DNA of 64,000 nt from assembly GCF_009765735.1 (NCBI RefSeq), contig NZ_LMUW01000022.1:25377-89376 (forward strand). Direction: 5' to 3'. How positions within the stretch are numbered: position 1 is the first letter of the stretch; the number at the start of each line of letters is the position of its first letter. The DNA is from Xenophilus sp. L33. GTDB taxonomy: Bacteria > Pseudomonadota > Gammaproteobacteria > Burkholderiales > Burkholderiaceae_C. Below the pieces are notes generated by a model. That model was not told the origin of the DNA, did not search any database, and saw nothing but the letters and a program-made list of their open reading frames with translations. Shown here one piece after another: positions 29,404 through 37,234 of the stretch. The position numbers were made by a program, and so were the translations under genes.

Positions 29404-30219
29404 TCAGCTGGCGGCTGCGGCCGCCTCGGCCCTTGCCGCCTCCTGCGCCGTGCGCAGCCTTTCGCGGCTGTTGGTGAGGTGGATGCGCATCGCGGCGCGC
29501 GCCGATTCGGCGTCGCCGCGGGCGATCGCGGCGTAGATTTCCTCGTGCTCGCGATTGACCCGGCTCAGGTAGACGCCGCGCCGGTCGTGGTTGCTGATCG
29601 CGGAGATGCGGGTGCGCGGAATGATCGTGGTGCCGAGGTGGCCCATGATGTCCGCGAAGTACGGGTTGCCGGTGGCCTCGGCGATCTGGAGATGGAAGCG
29701 GAAGTCGGGCGCCACCGTGTCGCCGCCGCTGGCGACGTTGCGCTCGAACTCGTCGAGCGCCTCGCGCATCACCAGCAGTTGCGCGTCGGTGCGCCGTGTC
29801 GCGGCCAGGCCGGCCGACTCGGTTTCCAGGCTGATGCGCAACTCGAGCACCGCGAGCACGTCGACCGAGGTCGCGATGTCGCTGGCGTCGAGCCTGAACA
29901 TGCCGCCGGCGCGGGGCTGCAGCACGAAGGTGCCGACGCCGTGGTGCGTCTCCACCAGGCCGGCCGCTTGCAGTTTCGACAGGGCCTCGCGCACCACGGT
30001 CCGGCTGACGCCGAAGGCCCGCATGATTTCGGACTCGGTCGGCAGCTTGTCGCCCGGGCGCAAAGCGCCGTCGCGGATCTTCATGCCGAGGTCGTCGACC
30101 AGCCCGTGGGACAAGCCGCGGCCGCGCTGGCGCGGGCGGAGAAGAACGCCGGGAGGCGAGGCGACGTCGGCGTCCGGAGAGGCCAGGAACTGGGGATTAC
30201 CCGCAACCGTCAAGGGCAT
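29404..30219 (-). CDS. FadR-subfamily GntR transcriptional regulator
   Basis: A 271-residue regulator with an N-terminal winged helix (LGMKIRDGALRPGDKLPTES, then FGVSRTVVREALSKLQAAGL, then HHGVGTFV). The all-helical FCD ligand domain follows, with metal-binding histidines plausible in FRFHLQIAEATGN and NREHEEIYAAI. It is divergent from the ABC-udh-lactonase genes and probably represses them, with a uronate or aldarate as inducer (inference). I used the ATG at 30219 (MPLTVAGNPQ); upstream starts would run through the operator. Confidence 0.88.
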   Translation of the reverse strand: MPLTVAGNPQFLASPDADVASPPGVLLRPRQRGRGLSHGLVDDLGMKIRDGALRPGDKLPTESEIMRAFGVSRTVVREALSKLQAAGLVETHHGVGTFVLQPRAGGMFRLDASDIATSVDVLAVLELRISLETESAGLAATRRTDAQLLVMREALDEFERNVASGGDTVAPDFRFHLQIAEATGNPYFADIMGHLGTTIIPRTRISAISNHDRRGVYLSRVNREHEEIYAAIARGDAESARAAMRIHLTNSRERLRTAQEAARAEAAAAAS

Positions 30220-30243
30220 GCGGACGATGATAATTCCTGAACC

Positions 30244-30256
30244 GTTGTATGACAAC
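30244..30256. promoter_or_regulatory. Palindromic operator of the FadR-type regulator
   Basis: GTTGTATGACAAC is a perfect 5-3-5 inverted repeat (GTTGT/ACAAC) in the 106-bp divergent region between the regulator and the permease gene. TTGTATGACAA-like boxes are typical for FadR-subfamily regulators of sugar-acid genes. It lies 25 bp from the regulator start and 70 bp from the permease start, so it could control both directions. Confidence 0.7.
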
Positions 30257-30325
30257 ATATAAGTCGGCATCGGTCCATCTTTTCGACCCATCCATGCTTG
30301 CGCCCAGCGCCCTTCCCGGCCGTAG

Positions 30326-31090
30326 ATGAAGTACCACCTCGACTTCGCCCCGCTGCTGCCCTACTGGCCCGTGTTCCTCAACGGCGCCTGGCTGACGCTG
30401 AAGATGACCGCGGTCGCGGTGGTGGTCGGCGTCGCGGTCGGCACCGGGGTCGCCTTCGCCAAGCGCGGGCGCAACAAGCCGCTGGCCAAGCTCTGCGCGG
30501 CCTATGTCGAGGTGGTGCGCAACACGCCCTTCCTGGTCCAGATCTTCCTGCTCTATTTCGGCCTCGCCAGCTTCGGCGTGCGCATGCCGACCTTCGCGGC
30601 CGCGGTGCTGGCCATGATCATCAACATCGCCGCCTACGCCGCCGAGATCATCCGCGCCGGCCTGGAGTCGGTGCCGCGCGGGCAGATCGAGGCGGCCGAA
30701 TGCCTGGGCCTGTCGCGCTGGCGGATCGGCTGGCACGTGATGCTGCAGCCGTCGATCGAGAAGGTCTACCCGGCGCTGACCGGCCAGTTCCTCCTGATGA
30801 TGCAGGCCTCGGCGATGGCCTCGCAGATTTCCGCCGAGGAGCTGACCGCGATCGCCAACACCGTGCAGTCCGACACCTTCCGCTCGCTGGAGACCTACAT
30901 CGTGGTCGCCGCGCTCTACCTGGTGCTGTCGCTGCTCATCAAGCTCGTGACCCGGCTGCTCGGGGAGGTGCTGTTCCGCCGTCGCCGGGTGCTTCGGCGG
31001 GCCGCCGCGCGCAGCGGCCGGCTGGCACCGCGGCCGATCGCGGTCGACGTCACCGGTGCGGCGGTGGCCGGCGGGGAGGCGGTTCAGTGA
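30326..31090 (+). CDS. Amino-acid-type ABC transporter permease 1
   Basis: A 254-residue inner-membrane permease of the polar amino acid (HisMQ/GlnP) class, with about five helices. The TL-T-A---VVVGVAVGTGVAFAK start and the EAA coupling loop EAAECLGLSRWRIGWHVMLQ are clear. The last 40 residues are an Arg/Ala-rich cytosolic tail. It is the first gene of a cassette ending in uronate dehydrogenase and a lactonase, so the cargo is more likely a sugar acid than an amino acid (inference). It overlaps the next gene by GTGA. Confidence 0.9.
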   Translation: MKYHLDFAPLLPYWPVFLNGAWLTLKMTAVAVVVGVAVGTGVAFAKRGRNKPLAKLCAAYVEVVRNTPFLVQIFLLYFGLASFGVRMPTFAAAVLAMIINIAAYAAEIIRAGLESVPRGQIEAAECLGLSRWRIGWHVMLQPSIEKVYPALTGQFLLMMQASAMASQISAEELTAIANTVQSDTFRSLETYIVVAALYLVLSLLIKLVTRLLGEVLFRRRRVLRRAAARSGRLAPRPIAVDVTGAAVAGGEAVQ

Positions 31091-31752
31091 CGCTCTGGGG
31101 CAGCTTCACCCTCACCCACCTGCTCTACCTGGTGAGCGCAATCGGCTGGACGCTGGTGCTGTCGGCGCTGGCCTTCGTGCTCGGCAGCGTCGCCGGCTTC
31201 GGCGTCATGCTGGCGCGCATCTCGCCGCGGGCCTGGCTGCGCTGGCTGGCGATGGGTTACATCGAGTGCATCCAGGGCATACCGCTCCTGATCCTGCTCT
31301 TCATCGTGTACTTCGGGCTGTCGGTCTACGGCTATTCGCTGCCGGCGCTGGTGGCCGCGGGGCTGGCGATGATGGTCTATGTCAGCGCCTACCTCGGCGA
31401 CATCTGGCGCGGCTGCATCGAGGCGATGCCGCGGCCGCAATGGGAGGCCGCCGAATGCCTGGCCTTCGGCCGCTGGCAGACCTTGCGGCTGGTGATCATT
31501 CCGCAGGCGCTGCGCCTGGCGCTGCCGCCGACGGTCGGCTTCGGCGTGCAGATCATCAAGATGACCTCGCTGGCCTCGGTGATCGGCTTCGTCGAGCTCA
31601 CGCGCGCCGGCCAGATCATCAACAACACGATCTTCCAGCCCTTCCTGATCTTCAGCGTGGTGGGCGCCTTCTACTTCCTGCTCTGCTGGCCGCTCTCGCG
31701 CTGGAGCGAATCGATGGAAAAGAAACTGCATGTCGCCCATCGTCAAGCTTGA
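31087..31752 (+). CDS. Amino-acid-type ABC transporter permease 2
   Basis: A 221-residue second permease of the same importer. The coupling loop EAAECLAFGRWQTLRLVIIPQA is followed by LALPPTVGFGVQIIKMTSLAS, characteristic of the HisMQ family. It starts at a GTG overlapping the stop of permease 1 (GTGA), and its 3' end overlaps the ATPase gene by 23 nt, so the three are tightly coupled. Confidence 0.9.
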   Translation: MTLWGSFTLTHLLYLVSAIGWTLVLSALAFVLGSVAGFGVMLARISPRAWLRWLAMGYIECIQGIPLLILLFIVYFGLSVYGYSLPALVAAGLAMMVYVSAYLGDIWRGCIEAMPRPQWEAAECLAFGRWQTLRLVIIPQALRLALPPTVGFGVQIIKMTSLASVIGFVELTRAGQIINNTIFQPFLIFSVVGAFYFLLCWPLSRWSESMEKKLHVAHRQA

Positions 31753-32458
31753 CCAGGTCGAGAAGAGCTTCGGCGCCAACCCGGTGCTGCGGGGCGTCTC
31801 CTTCGAGGTCGCCAAGGGCGAGATGATCGCGGTCATCGGCGCCAGCGGCTCGGGCAAGAGCACCGCGCTGCGCTGCATCGACCGGCTGGAGGTGATCGAC
31901 CGCGGCTCGATCGAGGTCTGCGGCATCCGGGTCGACGACCCGCAGGTCGACCTCAAGCGGTTGCGGCTGGACGTCGGCATCGTGTTCCAGAGCTACAACC
32001 TGTTCCCGCACCTGACGGTCGAGGAGAACATCCTGCTGGCACTGCGGCACGTCAAGAAGCTGCCGCGCGCCGAGGCCCGCCAGGTGGCGGCGCGGGTGCT
32101 GGCGCAGGTCGGGCTGGAGGACAAGGCCGAGGCCTATCCGGAGCAGCTGTCCGGCGGCCAGCAGCAGCGGGTGGCGATCGCCCGCTCGCTGGCGATGTCG
32201 CCGCAGGTGATGCTGTTCGACGAGGTCACCTCGGCGCTCGACCCGCAACTCACCGGCGAGGTGCTGCGCGTGATGGAGGACCTCGCTGCCGGCGGCATGA
32301 CCATGCTGCTGGTGACGCACGAGATGGCCTTCGCGCGCCGCGTCGCCGACCGGATCATCTACATGCACCAGGGCAAGGTCTGGGAGACCGGCCCGGGCAG
32401 CATGCTCGACGCGCCGCAGACGCCGGAGCTGCGCGCCTTCCTGAACAACGGCCTCTGA
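31730..32458 (+). CDS. Amino-acid-type ABC transporter ATP-binding protein
   Basis: A 242-residue ATPase of the importer. Walker A is GASGSGKST (residues 37-45), the Q-loop is in VFQSYNLFPHLT, the signature LSGGQQQR is at 140-147, and Walker B with the catalytic Glu is VMLFDEVTSALD. The switch His is in VTHEM. It belongs to the GlnQ/HisP class. The start overlaps the end of permease 2. Confidence 0.94.
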   Translation: MSPIVKLDQVEKSFGANPVLRGVSFEVAKGEMIAVIGASGSGKSTALRCIDRLEVIDRGSIEVCGIRVDDPQVDLKRLRLDVGIVFQSYNLFPHLTVEENILLALRHVKKLPRAEARQVAARVLAQVGLEDKAEAYPEQLSGGQQQRVAIARSLAMSPQVMLFDEVTSALDPQLTGEVLRVMEDLAAGGMTMLLVTHEMAFARRVADRIIYMHQGKVWETGPGSMLDAPQTPELRAFLNNGL

Positions 32459-32509
32459 CGAAGCCGTCTTCCGCCATCAGCCTTCATCCCAACGACCGAG
32501 GAGACCTCC

Positions 32510-33307
32510 ATGCGCTTTCCCAAGACCTTCATCCGCGTCGGCGCCGCCGCGCTCTTCATGGCCTGCGCCGCGCAGGCCGCGCTGGCCGACCAACTGGCGG
32601 ACATCCGCAAGGCCGGCGTGGTGCGCGTCGCGATCGCGATCGGCACGCCGCTCTTCAGCTACGCCGACGCCGACCTGCAGCCGACCGGCTCCGACGTCGA
32701 GACCGCCAAGCTCCTGGCGCAGGACCTCGGCGTGAAGCTGGAGATCGTGCCGATCACCACCGCCGCCCGCGTGCCGACGATCCAGGCGCAGCGCGCCGAC
32801 CTGGTGATCTCGGCGCTGTCGATCACCGAGGAGCGGGCCAAAGTGGTCGACTTCTCGATCCCCTATTCGGCGATCACGATCATGGTAGCGGCGCCGAAGG
32901 ACGTGAAGATCGCCAACTACGCCGACCTCGCCGGCAAGCGCATCGGCCTCACCCGCGCGACCACCAACGACCAGATCACCACCCGCGAGGCCAAGGGCGC
33001 CGAGATCATGCGCTACGAGGACGACGCCACCCTGATCACCTCGGTGGTCACCGGCCAGGTCGACATCTTCTCGAGCACGCCGTCGAACATGGGCGAGATC
33101 AACAAGCGCGCGCCCGGCAAGAACTTCGAGATGAAGTTCTCGCAGCTCGACTCCGGCCTCGGCATCACGATGAACAAGGGCGAGCCGCAGCTGAAGGCCT
33201 GGATCAACGACTGGGTCTCGACCAACATCAAGAACGGCAAGCTGAATGCGATCTACAAGAAGTTCCACGGCCGCGACCTGCCGACCGACATCGTCAAGCC
33301 GATCTGA
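32510..33307 (+). CDS. Periplasmic solute-binding protein, amino-acid family 3
   Basis: A 265-residue secreted receptor with a Sec signal peptide (MRFPKTFIRVGAAALFMACA, cleavage near AALADQ). The mature family 3 fold starts LADIRKAGVVRVAI and includes DVETAKLLAQDLGVKLEIVP, VISALSITEERAKVVDFSIPY and NKGEPQLKAWINDWV. GAGGAGACC lies just before the ATG. The lack of the usual strong Arg-anchoring context cannot be judged without alignment, so the ligand is open; the neighbours suggest a uronate or aldarate. Confidence 0.9.
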   Translation: MRFPKTFIRVGAAALFMACAAQAALADQLADIRKAGVVRVAIAIGTPLFSYADADLQPTGSDVETAKLLAQDLGVKLEIVPITTAARVPTIQAQRADLVISALSITEERAKVVDFSIPYSAITIMVAAPKDVKIANYADLAGKRIGLTRATTNDQITTREAKGAEIMRYEDDATLITSVVTGQVDIFSSTPSNMGEINKRAPGKNFEMKFSQLDSGLGITMNKGEPQLKAWINDWVSTNIKNGKLNAIYKKFHGRDLPTDIVKPI

Positions 33308-33319
33308 AAGGCCGCTGCG

Positions 33320-34123
33320 ATGACCGCTCCACGCATTCAAAGATTGCTCCTGACCGGCGCCGCCGGCGCCCTCGGCCAGGTGCTGCGAAAGGGCCTCGCG
33401 CCCTCGGCCGAACGGCTGCGCCTGTCGGACCGGCTGCCGCTGGAGGCCACCGAAGCCCATGAAGAAGCGATCGCCTGCGACCTGGCCGACAAGGCCGCGG
33501 TCGATGCGCTGGTGGCCGGCTGCGACGCGATCGTCCACATGGGCGGCGTGTCGGTCGAGCGGCCCTTCGAGGAGGTGCTGGAGGCCAACATCAAGGGCGT
33601 GTTCCATCTGTACGAAGCGGCGCGCCGACACGGCACGAAGCGCGTGGTGTTCGCCAGCTCCAACCACGTGATCGGCTTCCACCTGCAGACCGAGCACCTC
33701 GACGCCGACGCGCAGCGCCGCCCCGACGGCTACTACGGGCTGTCGAAGTCCTTCGGCGAGGACGTCGCCCAGTTCTACTTCGACCGCTGGGGCATCGAGA
33801 CGGTGAGCATCCGCATCGGCTCCGCCTTTCCGGAGCCCGCCAACCGCCGGATGATGAGCACCTGGCTGAGCTTCGGCGACCTGACCCGCCTGGTCGAAAA
33901 GGCACTGCTCGCGCCGAAGGTCGGCCACACGGTGGTCTACGGCGTCTCGGCCAACCGCGACGTCTGGTGGGACACCGGCGCCTCGGCGGCGCTCGGCTTC
34001 GTCGCCCAGGACAGCTCCGAGGTCTTCCGCGCCAAGGTCGAGGCGCTGCCGCCGGTGGCGCCCGACGATCCGGCGGCCCTCTACCAAGGCGGCGCCTTCA
34101 CCGCCATGGGCCCCTTCGGCTGA
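33320..34123 (+). CDS. udh: NAD-dependent uronate dehydrogenase
   Basis: Oxidises D-galacturonate or D-glucuronate to the aldarolactone with NAD. The 267-residue short-chain dehydrogenase has LLLTGAAGALGQVLRKGL (NAD site), CDLADKAAVDALVAGCDAIV, GGVSVERPFE, VVFASSNHVIGF, YYGLSKSFGED (catalytic Tyr-x3-Lys) and RIGSAFPEPANRRMMSTWLS. These match the Agrobacterium and Pseudomonas Udh family closely in length and motif order. It follows the transporter by 12 bp and precedes a lactonase, giving a short oxidative uronate route. Confidence 0.88.
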   Translation: MTAPRIQRLLLTGAAGALGQVLRKGLAPSAERLRLSDRLPLEATEAHEEAIACDLADKAAVDALVAGCDAIVHMGGVSVERPFEEVLEANIKGVFHLYEAARRHGTKRVVFASSNHVIGFHLQTEHLDADAQRRPDGYYGLSKSFGEDVAQFYFDRWGIETVSIRIGSAFPEPANRRMMSTWLSFGDLTRLVEKALLAPKVGHTVVYGVSANRDVWWDTGASAALGFVAQDSSEVFRAKVEALPPVAPDDPAALYQGGAFTAMGPFG

Positions 34124-34133
34124 CGGGCCGCCG

Positions 34134-35171
34134 ATGGCCGGCTTCGCGGTCTACGTCTCGCATGCGCGCAGCGGCGACATCCGCGTGCTGCGGCTCGATC
34201 CGCGGACGGCGACCCTGGCGCCGCTGCAGCAGGTCGACCTCGGCGGCGAGGTCATGCCGATGGCGCTCGGCCCCGACCGCCGCCGGCTCTACGCCGCTCG
34301 CCGCTCCGAACCGCGCGAGGTGCTGAGCTTCGCGATCGATCCCGAAAGCGGCCGGCTCCAGGCGCTCGGCAGCGCCGCGCTGCCGCACAGCATGGCCTTC
34401 ATCGCCACCGACCGCAGCGGCCGCCACCTGCTGAGCGCTTCGTACGGTGGCGACCTGCTGGCGGCCGGCCCGATCGATGCCGACGGCGTCGCCGGCGCGG
34501 CGCGGCAGCTGCTGCCCACCGGCCGCCATGCGCACGCGATCCGGGCCGATCCGTCGAATCGCTTCGTGCTGGCCAGCACGCTGGGTGCCGGCGTCATGCA
34601 GCAGCTGCGCTTCGATGCGGCCAGCGGCACGCTCTCGCCCAACACGCCCCCGACGATGCAGCCGCATTCCGGCGCCAGCCCGCGGCATTTCGTCTTCGCA
34701 CCGGACGGCCGCTTCGTCTACCTGCTGAACGAGCTGGACGCCGCCATCGACGTGCTGGCCTTCGACGGCGCCCGCGGCACGCTGGCGCCGCTGCAGACGA
34801 TCGGTTCGCTGCCGCCCGGCTTCACCGACGCGCCCTGGGCCGCCGACCTGCACCTGACACCCGACGGCCGCTTCCTCTACAGCAGCGAGCGCCGCTCCGA
34901 CACGCTCGCGGCCTTCCGGGTCGATCCGGCCGACGGCCGGCTGACCCTCGTCGGCCACTTCCCGACCGAGGCGCAGCCGCGCGGTTTCGGCATCACGCCC
35001 GACGGCCGCTTCCTGGTCGCCGCCGGCCAGCGCTCGGACGCGCTGTGCGTGCATGCCATCGATCCCGACAGCGGCGCGCTGCATGAACGCGGCCGTTGCG
35101 CGGTCGGCGAAGGCCCGAACTGGATCGAGATCGTGCCGCTCTCGTCGGCCGCCGCCGACGGCGCAGGCTAG
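34134..35171 (+). CDS. Lactonase, seven-bladed beta-propeller family (Pgl-like)
   Basis: A 345-residue protein of the YbhE/Pgl beta-propeller lactonase family. Repeated blade motifs such as SPRHFVFAPDGRFVYLLNEL, DLHLTPDGRFLYSSER and GFGITPDGRFLVAAGQ are visible. Family members hydrolyse 6-phosphogluconolactone; next to Udh, the likely substrate here is the aldarolactone that Udh makes (inference). It starts 10 bp after udh. The last residues are Ala-rich. Confidence 0.85.
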   Translation: MAGFAVYVSHARSGDIRVLRLDPRTATLAPLQQVDLGGEVMPMALGPDRRRLYAARRSEPREVLSFAIDPESGRLQALGSAALPHSMAFIATDRSGRHLLSASYGGDLLAAGPIDADGVAGAARQLLPTGRHAHAIRADPSNRFVLASTLGAGVMQQLRFDAASGTLSPNTPPTMQPHSGASPRHFVFAPDGRFVYLLNELDAAIDVLAFDGARGTLAPLQTIGSLPPGFTDAPWAADLHLTPDGRFLYSSERRSDTLAAFRVDPADGRLTLVGHFPTEAQPRGFGITPDGRFLVAAGQRSDALCVHAIDPDSGALHERGRCAVGEGPNWIEIVPLSSAAADGAG

Positions 35172-35241
35172 CGTTTGCCCTGCCCACGGCGCTGCGGACC
35201 CGTCGATAGAATCGCGTTCCGTTTTCGAGGGAACCCCCTTT

Positions 35242-36093
35242 TTGTCCGATCGCCTGCCCGTCCTGCCGCAATACGTCTTTCCCAAGCAGGCGCTCACCTC
35301 CTTCGCAGGCTGGGTCGCCGACAAGGACCGCGGTGCGGTCACCACCTGGATCATTCGCCGCTTCGTGGCCAAGTACGGCGTCGACATGTCCGAGGCGCTC
35401 GACAGCGACATCGCCAGCTACCCCAGCTTCAACGCCTTCTTCACCCGCGCGCTCAAACCCGGCGCCCGGCCGCTGGCCGCGGCCGACCTCGTGTCGCCCG
35501 TCGACGGCGCGATCAGCCAGTACGGCCCGATCGAGGGCGACCAGATCTTCCAGGCCAAGGGCCACCGCTACACCACCACCGCGCTGGTCGGCGGCGATGC
35601 GGCGCTGGCGGCACGCTTCCAGCACGGCAGCTTCGCCACGCTCTACCTGAGCCCGCGCGACTACCACCGCATCCACATGCCCTGCGACGGCCGTCTGCTG
35701 CGCATGATCTACGTGCCGGGCGACCTCTTCTCGGTCAACCCGACCACCGCCCGCGGCGTGCCCGGCCTCTTCGCGCGCAACGAGCGCGTGGTCTGCGTCT
35801 TCGAGACCGCCCGCGGCCCCTTCGTGCTGGTGCTGGTCGGCGCCACCATCGTCGGCAGCATGGCGACCGCCTGGCACGGCGTGGTGAACCCGCCGCGCGG
35901 CGGCGACGTGCGCGAGTGGCAATACGAAGACCAGCAGATCCTGCTGCGCCAGGGCCAGGAGATGGGCCGCTTCCTGCTCGGCTCGACGGTCGTGATGCTC
36001 TTCCCGGCGCCGCCGCTGGCCTTCAATCCGGCCTGGTCGCCGACCCGGCCGGTGCGCCTCGGTGAGGCCATGGCGAACTACGCCGGCGCCTGA
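35242..36093 (+). CDS. psd: Phosphatidylserine decarboxylase proenzyme
   Basis: Makes phosphatidylethanolamine at the inner membrane. The 283-residue proenzyme has SYPSFNAFFTRALKPGARP, the catalytic-triad regions SPVDGAISQYG and LSPRDYHRIHMPCDG, and the self-cleavage site LGST near residue 252 (FLLGSTVVMLF), where serine becomes the pyruvoyl group. The start is inferred as TTG at 35242 with GAGGGA upstream; no ATG or GTG fits the family N-terminus. A -10-like TAGAAT lies at 35207-35212. Confidence 0.93.
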   Translation: MSDRLPVLPQYVFPKQALTSFAGWVADKDRGAVTTWIIRRFVAKYGVDMSEALDSDIASYPSFNAFFTRALKPGARPLAAADLVSPVDGAISQYGPIEGDQIFQAKGHRYTTTALVGGDAALAARFQHGSFATLYLSPRDYHRIHMPCDGRLLRMIYVPGDLFSVNPTTARGVPGLFARNERVVCVFETARGPFVLVLVGATIVGSMATAWHGVVNPPRGGDVREWQYEDQQILLRQGQEMGRFLLGSTVVMLFPAPPLAFNPAWSPTRPVRLGEAMANYAGA

Positions 36094-36139
36094 CACCGTC
36101 CCGCGAGCCGCAGCAGGCTTGCGTTCGCAGCTATAAAAC

Positions 36140-36168
36140 TTGTAGCATGCAGTCTTCTGGGCTATAGT
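36140..36168 (+). promoter_or_regulatory. Sigma70 promoter upstream of the HxlR-type regulator
   Basis: TTGTAG (36140-36145), a 17-bp spacer and TATAGT (36163-36168) form a good sigma70 promoter. The leader downstream contains two GC hairpins: GGGCGG/CCGCCC near 36183-36198 and GCCCGGGCG/CGCCCGG near 36221-36239. Confidence 0.7.
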
Positions 36169-36265
36169 CGCCGACCGATGCGGGCGGTGCGCCGCCCTTC
36201 TTCGAAAAAGAAAACGAGCGGCCCGGGCGCAACGCCCGGCACCGCCGCCCCGAGGAGAAAACGCG

Positions 36266-36283
36266 ATGAGTAGCGATGACTAG
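36266..36283 (+). other. Five-codon upstream ORF made by a 10-bp tandem duplication
   Basis: ATG-AGT-AGC-GAT-GAC-TAG reads MSSDD and stops across the start of the next gene. The GAGGAG at 36252-36257 is 8 nt before this ATG, the ideal distance, but 18 nt before the regulator ATG at 36276. The two 10-bp units GCGATGAGTA and GCGATGACTA differ by one base, so a duplication probably moved the ribosome site away from the true start. Confidence 0.55.
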
Positions 36284-36608
36284 CAAGGAAAACGCGGCCG
36301 TCAGCCAGCTGCTCGCGTTGCTCGAGGCCCGCTACGCGCTGCGCGTCCTCTGGGCCTTGCGGGACGGCCATGCCCAAACCTTCCGCCTGCTGCAGGACAG
36401 CGTCGGCAGCATCACGCCCAACACGCTCAACACCCGCATCAAGGAACTGCGCGAGGCCGGCCTGGTGCACCACAACAGCGAAGGCTACGGCCTGACGCTC
36501 AGCGGCCAGGACCTGCTCAAGCGCCTCGCCGACCTGCAGGCCTTCGCCGGCAAATGGCAGCAGGGGCAGGTCAAGAAGCCGGTGGCGGCCGGGGCGCCGG
36601 CTCCCTGA
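36276..36608 (+). CDS. HxlR/MarR-like winged-helix transcriptional regulator
   Basis: A 110-residue protein with a winged helix-turn-helix: RYALRVLWALRDGHAQTFRL, then SVGSITPNTLNTRIKELREAGLV, then the wing HHNSEGYGLTLSGQDLLKRL. The pattern fits HxlR-type regulators but lacks the usual N-terminal cysteine. Its targets are unknown. Translation may depend on reinitiation from the overlapping five-codon ORF, or on a weak direct start. Confidence 0.8.
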   Translation: MTSKENAAVSQLLALLEARYALRVLWALRDGHAQTFRLLQDSVGSITPNTLNTRIKELREAGLVHHNSEGYGLTLSGQDLLKRLADLQAFAGKWQQGQVKKPVAAGAPAP

Positions 36609-36700
36609 GCGGGTCGGCGAAGGTTTCGGGACTGCCTTGCGGGCTCGTTAAACTCCGCCCCTCGGTCCCGAAATCCCTCCAACCGCTCCAGGAAGCTCCC

Positions 36701-37051
36701 ATGCCCACCACTCCTTCCGGCCTCCAGTACGAAGACACCACCGTCGGCGACGGCGCCGAAGCCAAGGCCGGCCAGCACGTGCACGTGCACTACACCGGCT
36801 GGCTCTACAACGACGGGGTGCAAGGCGCCAAGTTCGACTCCAGCCGCGACCGCAACGATCCCTTCGCCTTCTCGCTGGGCGCCGGCCAGGTCATCAAGGG
36901 CTGGGACGAAGGCGTCGCCGGCATGAAGATCGGCGGCAAGCGCACCCTGATCATCCCGGCCGCCCTCGGCTATGGCGCGCGCGGCGCCGGCGGCGTCATT
37001 CCGCCGAACGCGACCCTGAAGTTCGACGTCGAACTGCTCGACGCGCATTGA
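36701..37051 (+). CDS. FKBP-type peptidyl-prolyl cis-trans isomerase
   Basis: A 116-residue single-domain FKBP that speeds proline isomerisation in folding proteins. There is no signal peptide, so it is cytosolic. Active-site positions are visible in HVHYTGWLYNDG, KFDSSRDRNDPFAFSLGAGQ, VIKGWDEGVAGMKIGGKRTL and IIPAALGYGARGAGGVIPPN. The length and sequence are typical of the small Neisseria/Burkholderia FKBP group. A terminator follows. Confidence 0.94.
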   Translation: MPTTPSGLQYEDTTVGDGAEAKAGQHVHVHYTGWLYNDGVQGAKFDSSRDRNDPFAFSLGAGQVIKGWDEGVAGMKIGGKRTLIIPAALGYGARGAGGVIPPNATLKFDVELLDAH

Positions 37052-37124
37052 GTCCCCGGCCGGGCGAGGGACGCCAGGGGGCGTCCCGGCGCCGGCCGGA
37101 ATCGTTCCCGCCGCTCACGCACAC

Positions 37125-37149
37125 TGCGCCCTCAGCGGCGCATTTTTTT
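37125..37149 (+). terminator. Intrinsic terminator after the FKBP gene
   Basis: TGCGCC (37125-37130) pairs with GGCGCA (37137-37142) around CTCAGC, followed by seven T. It insulates the heat-shock promoter immediately downstream. Confidence 0.85.
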
Positions 37150-37150
37150 G

Positions 37151-37178
37151 CTTGAAAAGTGCCCGCGCAGCCTCAAAT
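37151..37178 (+). promoter_or_regulatory. Sigma32 (heat-shock) promoter for grpE-dnaK-dnaJ
   Basis: CTTGAAA (37151-37157), a 13-bp spacer and CCTCAAAT (37171-37178) closely match the RpoH consensus CTTGAAA-N11-16-CCCCATNT. It lies 57 bp before the grpE start, directly after a terminator. Confidence 0.78.
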
Positions 37179-37234
37179 GGCTGCCTATCGTTCGTTTTTC
37201 ACCGTTTTTCCGGCGTGGCCGCCGGCATTCCAGC

